Source: Struthio camelus (lineage: Eukaryota; Chordata; Aves; Struthioniformes; Struthionidae). From it: a stretch of 64,000 bases of DNA. This document shows, one piece after another, positions 53,645 to 64,000 of this stretch. The stretch lies in assembly GCF_040807025.1 (NCBI RefSeq), contig NC_090942.1, positions 66,792,911-66,856,910 of the forward strand, written 5' to 3'. Position 1 is the first letter of the stretch. Each line of letters starts with the position of its first letter. The position numbers and the translations under genes were made by a program. The notes beneath the pieces were generated by a model. It was not told the DNA's origin. It saw only the letters and a list, made by a program, of their open reading frames with translations, and made no database searches.

Positions 53645-55405
53645 GGGCAAAATGTGGGCCTGCTGCTGAATGGGGCGGGTGCCCTGGTGACGAAGGATAC
53701 AGAGAAGGCAGAGTTACGGAATGCTTTCTCTGCTTCAGTCTTCACTGCTAAGGCCAGCCCTCAGGAATTCCAGACCCTGGGGACGAGAGAGGGAGTTTGG
53801 AGAAAGGAAGACTCTCCCTTGGTCGAGGAGGATTGGGTTAGAGATCATTTAGGCAAACCTGACATCCACAAATTCATGGGCCCTGATGGGATGCACCGAG
53901 TGCTGAGGGAGCTGGTGAATGTTATTGCTACTCTCCATGGCCACTCTCCATCATTTTGGAAAGGTTCTGGAGAACAGGAGAGGTACCTGAGGACTGGAAG
54001 AAAGCCTATGTCACGCCAGTCTTCAAAAAGGGCAAGAAGGAGGAGCCAGGAAACTACAGGCCTGTCAGCTTCACCTTGAACTCTGGAAAGGTGATGCAAC
54101 AGCTCATCCTGGACGTCCTCACTAAGCATGTGCAGAACAAGAAGGTGACCAGGAGTAGTCAGCATGGATTCACCAAAGGGAAATCATGCTTGACCAATCT
54201 GAGAGCCTTCTCTGATGGAATGACTGGCTGGGTAGATGAGGGGAGAGCAGCGGATGTTGTCTCCCTGGACTTCAGCAAGGCTTTTGACACTCTCTCCCAT
54301 CACATCCTCATAGGCAAGCTCAGGAAGTGCAGGCTGGATGAGTGAACGATGAGGCGGATTGGGAACTGGCTGAATGGCCGAGCTCAGAGGGCTGTGGTCA
54401 GTGGCGCAGATTCTAGTTGGAGGCCTGTATCTAGTGAGGTTCTCTAGGGGTCAGTCCTGGGTCCAGTCTTGTTCAACTTATTCATCAGTGACCTGGATGA
54501 AGGGACAGAGAGCACCCTCAGCAAGTTTGCTGATGGTACTAAACTGGGGGGAGAGGCTGACACACCAGAAGGCTGTGCTGCCATTCAGAGGGACCTGGAC
54601 AGGCTGGAGAGGTGGGCGGAGAGGAACCTCCTGAAGTTCAACCAAGGCGAGTGCAGGGTCCTGCACCTGGGGAGGAATAACCCCATGCACCAGGACAGGC
54701 TGGGGGCTGACCTGCTGGAAAGCAGCTCTACAGAGAAAGACGTGGAAGTCCTGGTGAATGACAAGTAAAGCATGAGGCAGCAATGTGCCCTTGTGGCCAG
54801 GAAGGCCAACAGTATCCTGGGGTGCATTAGGCAGAGTGTTGCCAGCAGGTGGAGGGAGGTGATCCTTCCTCTCTACTCAGCCCTGGTGAGGCCACATCTG
54901 CAGTACTATGTCTATTTCTGGGCTCCCCAGTACAAGAGAGACATGACACTACTGGAGAGTGTCCAGCAAAGAGCTATAAAGATGACTAGGGGACTGGAGC
55001 ATCTCTGCTATGAGGAAAGGCTGAGAGAGCTGGGCCTGTTGAGCCTGCAGAAGAGAAGACTGAGAGGCGATCTCATCAATGTGTACAAGTATCTGAAGTG
55101 AGGGTGTCAAGAGGAAGGGGCCAGACTCTTCTTAGTGCTGCCCAGCGATAGGACAAGAGGCAATGGGCAAAAACTGAACCACAGGCAGTTCCATCTGAAC
55201 ATGAGGAAAAACGTCTTTCCTGTGGAGGTGACAGAACACTGGAACAGGTTGCCCAGAGAGGCTGTGGAGTCTCCTTCGCCGGAGATATTCAAAACCCGTC
55301 TGGATGCGATCCTGGGCAATGTGCTCTAGATGATCTTGCTTGAGCAGGGAGGTTGGACTAGATGATCTCCAGAGGTCCCTTCCAACCTTGGCCCTTGTGA
55401 TTCTC
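53645..55405 (+). mobile_element. CR1 LINE, 5'-truncated, ORF2 reverse transcriptase decayed
   Basis: About 1.75 kb of CR1. The frame starts as NGAGALVTKDTEKAELRNAF and shifts once near 53.9-53.96 kb. It then runs in one frame from about 53956 to 55329, with in-frame stops near 54343, 54448, 54766 and 55099. Conserved parts: WKKAYVTPVFKKGKKEEPGN-YRPVS, SSQHGFTKGKSCLTNL, DFSKAFDTLSHHIL, then [17 protein letters not shown]. The catalytic FADD box reads FADG. The C-terminus reads [21 protein letters not shown] short 3' UTR follows, ending ccaaccttggcccttgtgat and tct. The LINE normally copies itself by target-primed reverse transcription; this copy cannot. It is the youngest-looking repeat in the window. 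Confidence 0.96.
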
Positions 55406-55592
55406 TTAAAAGGTACCCACTATAAAGGGTCACAGACTGATTTCCAAATGAAATGAATTCATGGAGCAAGCATGATCTCTGTTAGGATCACCGCTGAGAC
55501 CCAGGCTGTTTATTCTTAGATCTCTCTCAGAGAGCTAAGGGCAGAAGAACTGTGCAGGTATTCAGCAGGCGTAAAACAACAATTATACTTAC

Positions 55593-55712
55593 ACACCAGA
55601 AAGCTATAATACACAAAACAACTAGATGCAATGCAGCATTTGTCTTGACCTTTTCAAAGAAGTTATCCCATGCATGAGCTCTTGCGTAATGCTCCAGAAT
55701 ATTGGAAAATAA
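55593..55712 (-). other. Orphan 120-nt open segment encoding a membrane helix (possible exon)
   Basis: On the minus strand, ttttggtttcag precedes and gtaagtataatt follows a 120-nt stretch of exactly 40 open codons. It reads LFSNILEHYARAHAWDNFFE then KVKTNAALHLVVLCIIAFWC. The last part, AALHLVVLCIIAFWC, is a membrane helix. Without splicing the frame continues through VSIIVVLRLL and stops after about 20 residues. It could be an exon of an unrecognised membrane protein. It could also be the tail of an envelope-like gene, since it lies just past the decayed gypsy pol on the same strand, or it could be chance. No partner exons were found. Confidence 0.3.
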
Positions 55713-55999
55713 CTGAAACCAAAAGGCAAGACCCTATCTGTTACCACATCTCGTAGGGTTCCTTTGTAAACCTATGGCCTTTTTTTTCCTTTGTATATTT
55801 GTCTTTTTTTTTTCTAACTAACCCTCTTGTTATATCTCTGTTTTATCACTGTTTTTTATATCACAGTATTTTATGCTAATGTTTATGTTCCACAAAATAA
55901 ACCCATTTCAATGTAGATTTGATTCTACTCTATTAGAATGGTAGTTTATGTTTCCATGTGGTCTGACAGTCATCTGACCTTGCAATATCTCTTATGTTT

Positions 56000-58570
56000 A
56001 TTCCCTTCAGAGTTCTAATTGTGCTCTTAATCATTTTCTTCCAAAAGGATCCAAATATAATTTCCCTTGTATTTTATCAGGAATTCTTCAGCCCCTGTAT
56101 CACATGGATTTCCTATTACCTTCTCCTTCTAATAGATAAAGCTACTGGAAGTACCCTTCCTCCAGCACATTCTCTTTTTCTTTTTTGTTTTTCCTTTCAG
56201 GTTCAACAACAAATAATCTGTATGCAAGTTAGTTGTATTTGCAGTAGCAAAGCAACAGTTTTAAGTCTTCAGAAGTCCACCATTTGCTTAGGATTTAGGC
56301 AGCCAGCCCCTGTGAGCGTGGATGGAGATTCAAGAACTAAGTTTGTATTGATATGTTAACAGAAGGGCCAATTTTAGACAAGATAAGGAAACAAGGAGAA
56401 GAAACACATTTAGAATGCTATAAATTTTGCATTTGTATAAAACATTTGGATAAAACATTGCAAATTTATAATGCAAAGTATCCCAGGGTACAATTTCCTT
56501 GCTGAAATTATATGACTGGGTCCATGTAGAACAGCAAAGAGTTGTACTGTTTCCTATATAGAGGGAACTACAGAAGGAAGCTTCTTTGCCTGACAAAAGA
56601 AAATGTGTCAGTGTAACCAGAATCCAACAGGTCTTCTTCCAAGGATCCAAATCCATCAGCATATCCAATCAACTGCAACTCAGTTTGCAAAACTCTTTCA
56701 GATATTGCTTTAAATGTCGGAGAGTTACTATTTGAAAATGGATTGGTCAGATTTTGTAGAAAGGGTCAGAGCACAGCGATATTATCAGGAGTGTGGCTGG
56801 TGATCTTGCCATTCTCCCTCTCACCCTAAGTGCAACTTCTTGACTGGGTCAGGTCCCAGAATTAAGCTTAGGCAGGGTTACCATAAAATTCCTCCCTGAG
56901 TTCTTTAGCCATATTAACCCTGTCTCAGTTCTTCATCCTTCACTAGATTTCCTGTGGGGGTTTCCTCTTGCTTGTCTTGGAGATAGCTGTAAAGATTACT
57001 TCCCCCGAAAGAAACCCGCACTTTGTATTTTTTCCTATCCAGTATTGCACCCAAGCAGTAGATGGACCCACAGAAAGCTCTGTTTCACTGTTTTGGTATT
57101 TGATTTCTGAACTATATGTAGACAGTAAAGTGACACGCAATGTCTTTCATGTATGTGTTTGTCACCAGGATGGTACTATTTTAGTGACCATGTAGCATAT
57201 TTTGCTCCTGAGCAGCCTATCTTCTGGCATTATTTAGCTTGCCATCGTGAACAGGATGGGAAAGGAAGAACCAGCTCTCCAGGGAAGAGATCATTTGTTA
57301 CTATCTGAAAGTTTTGCAGTAGGTTATATAAATTTCCAGCTCTGACATCTCTGCTTAGAGGAAAAAGCTTCTTTGAAAATGCGTCCTCTATAATACAGAC
57401 TATGCAGAGTATCTCTTAGAAAGTCCAGATGCTTTAATGCAAACTTCTGTCAAACCCTCTCTCTTTTGGTCATCCTCCCATGTGAGGCCTGTCAAAAGGG
57501 GAAACTGTATGGCAAAATGCAGAATGAATTGTTTATGACAACTTGCAATCACCGGAAAGGACTATCTTGGCTTCCTTTATAGTTGTGTTAGTTTTTAAGC
57601 CAAAGCAGCAGCTTTATAAATGACAGCCATCCCTGGCCATTTTCCTTAATGTTTCCTAGATAATAGGATATTTATCAGCTAGTAGAATATTTGGTCAAAT
57701 TAACAGTGAGATCTATGTTTTGCAGTGATTACAGAACAGCCATCAGTCTCTGCAGGTGGCATTTCCAGTCTTCATCATAGATGGTGTATATCATCTAGGT
57801 AGGCAGCTTTGTATTGAGTGTAAGTCTCAGGAGGTGATCCATCAGCCTCTGAAATTTGGCCATGACCTCATAGGCTGTGATTTGCATTAACCTGAGATAA
57901 TGAGTATATAGAGATGGAAATACAGTTCTTTGTTGCATGGACTGTTTGTACACATCTGTTTGGCAAATAGTATTGGAGAAACAATAACATGATCTGTGAA
58001 TTTCTGAGAACACATATTTGAAGAGTTCTGTATATTTGGGGGAAAAAATGCGTTTGGTTATTTTCTGGCTTTGAAACGGGGAAAGACCCAGTGCAAATAA
58101 AATAATATTCACCAAGTGATCTAAAATATTAAGTGCTTTGATTTCTATCAATTTGTGCTGCTTCCAAAAGCAAAGGGAGTCAGATGCAAAAATGCCCCTT
58201 TGAAATGTAATCAGTACATCAGATTCAAGAGATCTATCATGGGAAGTTGATTTGATTAATTGCACAGGTTGTGCTAGCAGAAGAAAAAGCAGAAACAGCA
58301 CTGCGGATAACTGAACAGTTGAAAACCTGTTGTTCCTAGTGGATTTTCAGTTCCTATTGCTGTGACTGTGAAAGCTGTATCTTTCAGTTGGTGTAAGGCA
58401 CAAAAGTCTACTTTACTGAAGGAAAGAGTAGTGTCATTCACACTGCCACTGTAGAATTTCATGAGATCAAGCCAGAGCCTTTATTCCTGAGCATAGGTTT
58501 CCTATTCTTGTGGCAGGGACAGCTACCAGTAGTTTGTCAGGAATGTTGCAGATTTATTTGGTATCTTTTC
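56000..58570 (-). mobile_element. Decayed Ty3/gypsy-like LTR retrotransposon pol
   Basis: Order on the minus strand: (1) protease, PATRIGNLCSGIKALA then, after a shift, FYSGSVND at about 58442-58456, where the catalytic DSG reads YSG, followed by ALHQLKDTAFTVTAIG. (2) Linker KYTELFKYVFSE (58002-58037). (3) Reverse transcriptase, KFQRLMDHLLR (57825-57857), AYLDDI in another frame (57787-57804), then EDWKCHLQRLMAVL, SLQNIDLTVN and YYLGN. (4) Connection/RNase H side, CHKQFILHFAIQFPLLTGLT (about 57478-57537) and DAFSKKLF. (5) Integrase tail, SEDLKLLL and, near 56.1 kb, EEFLIKYKGN, resembling a chromodomain-like end. Multiple stops and frameshifts make it non-functional. Gag, intact integrase core and LTRs were not seen. 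Metaviridae-type pol is rare in bird genomes. Confidence 0.85.
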
Positions 58571-60149
58571 AAGAAATTTTTTCCTCTGGGAGGATCAAGA
58601 TGGAATGCTTGATTAAAACGAAGGAGCGAGATCTACTATAAAATAAAATTCCTAGAGTACCAAGGGACGAGAAATGTGGAAAATCTAATTTCAAATCTCA
58701 AGGTAAGTTTCACATATATTTTGCAAATGTTATATTCTAGTCACCCTGCTCTCTTGCTTGTTTGTTTACCATGGAATCATTGTAACGATCTTTGTTTTAT
58801 CCTCATGCATTGTGGGGGATACTTCCGTAATAATCAAAATTTCTTGGGTTAGTGTAACAGTTTTCCACATATAACTAAGTATGAACTTCTTTTATAACTT
58901 GAGTAAAACGCTTGCAAGATGTTTTCAAGAATATGAAGCACTATTCTGGCATTTTATTGGATATGGGTTACATGACATTGAAAGGTGAGAAAGAAGAGTA
59001 ATTTCATCCAGCCCTGGATGTGCAAGATAGGATTAGTTTCTCACTTAAATGTAGTTTCTGGTCCTGGTATTTGTGGATGAGCATGATTAAGAAAGGCAAG
59101 AGCAGTGAAAGTGTAAAGGAGAAGATTCAGCAACTGAAGTAAATTGAAAAGATCATGGCTATATTGGACATGAGCCTTGTAGCGTCCACTGCGATAGGTC
59201 TGAGGAGTGATGTGGAACCTGTCTTTTCTCCTTAGGTAGGACTGTTCCTTCTAATGCTGCTGTGTCCAACTGAGGTGTTTTTTGGTAGAGCCTCCTACCA
59301 CCAGTAACAAGTGTATTAGTTTGATGGAGAGCTTTCTGTGCTCTCTTTAAAGATTCAGTTGTAATGCAAGAGTTTTAGAGGGTGACATTTTAGGCAAGTG
59401 CCAGTCAGCAGCTCCTATTTCATGCAGTATTTAATATCTCTACTCAAAGGTTAAACCTATTGTTTAAAATAAACTGTATTTCTAAATGTTGTGTTGCAGC
59501 TCTGGGAGATGTGTGGAGTTGTACTCTTTTAAAGGTGACAGCTAAGTCCCCTGGAGAAGCTACTTTTGCCTCAAAGAAACACAGTCTTCCAAGCCTCCAT
59601 ACCTTTTCTATGAGGAGATTTCTTGCAAGACGACAGAGTACTCCCTTCACTGTACTGCTAGACTACAGTTCCTACTGACTGATGCTTCGAAGGAAAGGTA
59701 AGTATTTGTGTTCCCTTTATTTCTTAAATGAGAAAAACAGAAAAGAACAGAAACTGGCATGTGGAACACAGAATGGCATGAGGCGGGTCTGCACAGTAAA
59801 TCATTTTCCTTGATGAGAAACTTGTAAAAGACATAAAAACTCTTGATGGGATTTTTACAAATGCACCAAGAGCAGGAAGCCTACCAGAGAGTCAGTCAGG
59901 ATATAAAATTATCAAGATGTAAAGGGAAAAAGAAAAAAGTAACAGAAAGTTAAATTTTGTTGTTGTATTCTGCACAGGTTTTCACTGTTGTGTTTTAAAA
60001 GTTTGCCACATTCACAAGACAAGGCTGAAAGTCTTTTGCAAAATGAAGGATCAGCAGAAGAGATATTTAGAACAAACTTTAGAACAAGAATGAAAATCCA
60101 TTTTTCACAATGGGAAACGGTTTAGCAGTGGTATTTTCACCCAATAATC
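58571..60149. other. Non-coding stretch upstream of the gypsy relic
   Basis: The gag region would be expected here on the minus strand, but no zinc knuckle or capsid-like frame was found. Contains the candidate exon at 59500-59697 (+). Confidence 0.4.
59500..59697 (+). other. Candidate exon of an unknown + strand transcript
   Basis: The acceptor is atgttgtgttgcag and the donor is aaag|gtaagtattt, a near-perfect pair enclosing 198 nt. An open frame crosses most of it but stops (TGA) shortly before the donor, so it would be a terminal-coding, UTR or lncRNA exon. No homologue recognised and no second exon found. Confidence 0.25.
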
Positions 60150-60480
60150 TTTTTTGGAACCTGGGCTATTCTACATATTCATAAATAACCTGAAAAAGGG
60201 GGAAATTGGTGAAGTGATAACATTTGCTGTCAACACAAAATTAGCCATAATAATAAAAGTTAAAACTGTCTAGAGTTTTTCAGAATGATCTGTGACACTG
60301 AGTTACAGTGATATAAAAAGGCAAATGAAATTCAATGTTGAGAAATGCAAGGTAAGATATATGGACAACGAAAAACAAATATGTTAATACACACACTGCT
60401 ATAAGCTCAGAAAAATAAAATCTAGTGTGACCAAACAGAATGCTCGGAATTATTAGAAAAAGTAGAAACTATCACAGCGC
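60150..60480 (+). repeat. Ancient LINE (CR1/L2-like) reverse transcriptase scrap
   Basis: One frame reads LFYIFINNLKKGEIGEVITF then AVNTKLA, matching the LINE pattern LF-IFINDL...FADDTKL with the catalytic AD box reading AVN. A second frame reads QMKFNVEKCKV, matching the following conserved block. Much older than the 53.6-kb CR1. Confidence 0.75.
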
Positions 60481-63400
60481 CAGTGTATTAAAGAAGAATA
60501 CAAGAAAACTGTATCAAAGAAGAATCACTCTATCTTTGCTTCGCTGCTATGTTTTTCCCTATGCATCTTTCCAGCTGCATTAGAAGAGCTGGACCTGCCT
60601 CTCATTCTTGTCCCCACCTTTCCTTGAATCTTTCTATGCTCTCTTTGTCAGAACTGATTTTGGAGGAGACTATGGAACTTCTGTAGTATTCCTGCCCCCT
60701 CTCTAGTTAGGGGCTGTAATTCAGGACAGCCTTCCTGTGTCCCATGCAAGTCGTGGGGGAATCTCAGTCCTTGTGTGCTCCTGCATGACAATGTGCAAGA
60801 TGTCTTAATGAAGATATGGAAAGATCTTGCTGGCAGTTGGACACTTCTTATTCACGTCAGCAAAATGCTATAAACCAGAAGCTCTGAAATACAAATTCCT
60901 TTCCCATACTATACAACAAAGAAGAATTTTCTTTGCAATGGTGCATTAGGGAGAAACCGATAATTGGTACTGGTGAGAAGTTTATCACTGCCAAGACGTA
61001 GGAACTGTGCAGGAATAAAAGCTTAGTTCTCAGTTAAGAAACGCTGTGTTATTTATTAAAACAATTTGCTGGCCAGGAAACCAGAACATCTCTTCTGAAA
61101 AATTTGAATGAAATTTTCACAACCTCACACCTTTGGAAGCTTACAAGGATACTGAAGGCCTCCAATAATGCACCCTAAATCTCGTTTCTCTTTTTCACCT
61201 TTGTGCCCTTGATCGTATCTTGCCGCAGCTACTCATAATTAAACCTGTCAGTCAGGCAAATATCTTGACATGTTCTAAGTGAGAGAAAAGGTAGCAGACA
61301 TCGTGCTGAGGTGTTGCTGATGTTGGAACTGTAGGCAACAAGTCCAAGCAGTGAATCTGTGACAAGGAGAAGAAAAAAGATGCTGAACTATTAAGGGGAC
61401 TGGCTAGCTGACAGGACTGGCTAGAGCTACAAGCAGCCTTTTACATTATTAGTTTGAATCAGTGTCAATGAGCCATTACTATTGTTGGCCCTGACTAACA
61501 TTTTTGCTGAGCATCTTTAGGACAGCATCAGAAAGAAAATGAACTTTTAACATATGGGGGCAGAGGAGGCAGAGGACATGAGGTGGGGAAAAATGCTTAA
61601 AGAAGCTTACCTTGCTCTTTCCTGTGACTTATCTTCTGTGCATGAGAAGATGATAGCCTTCACTGGTTTCATTCTGGCATCTTTTCATTAGTTTCTAAAT
61701 TTGCTTTCTAAAACTAAGCAGTAGGACCAGGAATGTTGTCTTTGATTAGAGCAATTTTAAGGCTGAGCTCATTCTTAAGTACCTTGCTCAGTCAGTGCCC
61801 GGATTTTCAACTTCTGTTCTTGGTCTTCAAAAATATGTAGAACTGCACTGTTAGCTTGATAGGCTAAACAGAGCTCCCAAGGAAGCATATGTTTCTAGAC
61901 TTGAACTTTCCCTCTTTCCCTTCAAAAAATAAAATAAACAACTGCATGTTACAGATCTATCTAGATTACTTTCATTTCCTCTAAATAGTTGAATAGATTT
62001 TAAGCCATAAGCATTATCTGTTCTGACTTCCCACTTCATCTGACTCACTGAGTTTCATCCATTCATTTCTATATTGAACCTTATAGTCTGTAAATGAACT
62101 AGAACTTTTCTCCTGGCTAGATCTGCAATCAAGGAAAGCATTGATTTTAAAAGTGCAGTGTATTATTTTCAAAAAAATGTTTTCTCTGCACATATCTATT
62201 TAAAAATCTGACAACAAAGCATCTTAAAACAATCTTAGGATATACACCATCTGCAGAAAGAAAATTCTGCAAAATAGTCATCTGACTATGTGAGAGAGTA
62301 ATGCAGAATATTGTATCAGTGAAATAACTCCAATATTATATTCAGTTTTTCCTTCAAATTTCTAGAATCATTTCTAAGGAAGACAAACTTATTGTCTTAT
62401 TCCAGGTTTACCTTAAATTTCATAGTTACATCATCGTCTGTTATTTGCAAATGAAAAAAGAATGCTGTTGTGTTGATTACTTTAAGTTCATGAAACAAAT
62501 AGTTTGAATTGTCTTTCTTGATATGCAAGTGAAGGATTTCTCTTGTAAGTCCATTTTCAACAGCTGTTTTTGTAGAGGGATAGAAAGGTGCAAAGCCAGA
62601 ATGAAAATAAATTACAGTTCCCCAATAATTTCTAAAAGACTCCTACTTTTAAAATGGTTATATTGAAGTGTGTAAAATTTACAGGGTGGGAGTCAGGCAA
62701 ATAGGGTAAACTCTGTAGGATACGAGTTATCCTGAGAAGCATGCTATACCTGTCAGGGGGACTTTTTAAAGATGCTCTGTTCCTGGGATGCTGTCTGGTG
62801 GGTTAGGTCATCCTGACGGCTAACAGAACCTAATGCACTGAAAATACTTTTGGGCATCAGATGAGCATAAAGAGACTCCTTTAATTCTGGTTGCACTCTG
62901 GATAACAGGAGTTAAGATAACAGGAAAGTTATCTTAAAAATGGGGCTGCTATGCCCTCTTCATGTTGATATAGGCTGCTTGATAGTGAAGTGATTTTCAC
63001 ATACAGTGTGTGCCTAGATTTTATCCATTGTGGGTTTACAGTGACCATTTCAAACCCAAGAATCCACCTTCTAACGTGTCTTTTGATGCGAGTTGGATAA
63101 AATCACAGCAGAGTTACACTGCTCTTATCTCCAAGGTCACCAAGTTCACCAAGACAGGTTTGCTGTGCTGCCCAGCTGAAAGACATTCAGAAGTTTCATG
63201 ATAGTTTCAAGACAGCATTTGAAGGTTCCTGGACATGGGAGAACATGGAAGATGAAAGAGAAGTAGTGCTGAGGTGAGCTTTGAAACCCATTATCAGAGG
63301 TGGATGTATTGTAACAAGGCCTGGAGTATCAGAGATATTAAAATTGAAGGTGTAAGCTCATTGTTTACAATGTGAAAGCTCAAAGGCAGGAGAATGCAGT

Positions 63401-64000
63401 GTAATTCAAAAGTGTTTAAAGGAAACCTGCACAGTGTCAGCTTCTTCAGTGTCTAGGCTCTAGAGGAATCATAGGAAAGGTCTCCGTTTCCTGTCAGAAA
63501 TATTAAGAAGCTTGTCCTGATGGCTCAGCTCTGCAGGAGAGCAATTTTTGTTAGCGTATCTCCCGGTGTTGTACAGCTGCTTCCTGCTAGTCTGGCTGGA
63601 ATGTCAGATCGCATAACGCTCTGAGAACAAAATAGCAGTGGACAGCTTTTCTCTCATCTGACTTTTCAATAAAGGCATTATTATGTTTTAATATTTCCAT
63701 TGGAATTGCCTGCACTCAAAGCAGATAATGTGCAGCTTTACCCACTCTGCCATATTTTTTACTGCATTAGTCTAGATGACACACGATATGCTTTATATCT
63801 TACCCCCGAAGCAGCATTTTTTGTTTCCTTCCACAAATCAGCTTAAGAGGTTTTAAAGGTCCATCCAAACAGTATGACTTTTTCCTTCTGTCTCCCAGGT
63901 TCTCCTCCCTCTGACATCTTTCTCTTTTCTAAGCAAATAAATAAATAAAATCCTTTATAAAGAAAACAATTTAAATGTTGAATAAGCTCCTCAGAGCTTA
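60481..64000. other. Non-coding stretch to the window end
   Basis: AT-rich sequence with only short frames. I recognise no exon, RNA gene or repeat. Confidence 0.4.

Noticed and set aside
53654..55329. Chain of host-like ORFs on the + strand
   Set aside because: They are pieces of one CR1 reverse transcriptase, not a cellular gene.
57795..58301. 168-codon minus-strand ORF as a possible secreted protein (hydrophobic start)
   Set aside because: Its linker and RT motifs place it inside the gypsy pol relic; the leader-like start is chance within decayed protease sequence.

Overview
The window looks like nuclear DNA of a bird (at least a sauropsid). The genes have compact introns with standard GT-AG splice sites, CR1 LINEs dominate the recognisable repeats, ancient MIR-like SINE scraps are present, and a CpG island marks the one complete gene start. 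There are no operons, ribosome binding sites, CRISPR arrays, rRNA genes or convincing tRNA genes. Most open reading frames here are noise or repeat relics; the real genes are split into short exons.

Left part (1-14.8 kb): the 3' half of SLC13A4, the sodium/sulfate cotransporter NaS2, on the + strand. Nine coding exons (1343-13046) join in one continuous phase into the last 393 residues. The 5' exons lie outside the window. The 3' UTR runs to poly(A) signals near 14.4 and 14.75 kb. Then comes about 6.7 kb of intergenic DNA with one CR1 tail.

Middle (21.5-28.5 kb): STMP1 (C7orf73 in human), a mitochondrial membrane microprotein, on the - strand. Its 49 codons are spread over three exons (27671-27685, 24000-24053, 21855-21935), and its start lies in a CpG island. 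SLC13A4 and STMP1 face each other tail to tail, as in the human 7q33 order.

Right part (28.5-64 kb): no protein-coding gene could be established, and NUP205, the expected next neighbour from human synteny, was not found. It holds CR1 tails, a possible LTR, a hexanucleotide pyrimidine array, MIR-like remnants, a 1.75-kb CR1 with a decayed reverse transcriptase (about 53.65-55.40 kb, + strand), and an older LINE scrap near 60.2 kb.

The most unusual item is a heavily decayed Ty3/gypsy-like pol on the - strand (about 56.0-58.57 kb). Protease, reverse transcriptase, RNase H and integrase-tail motifs occur in the right order. Beside it lies a 120-nt open, membrane-helix-encoding segment with perfect splice-like borders (55593-55712, - strand), whose identity I could not settle.
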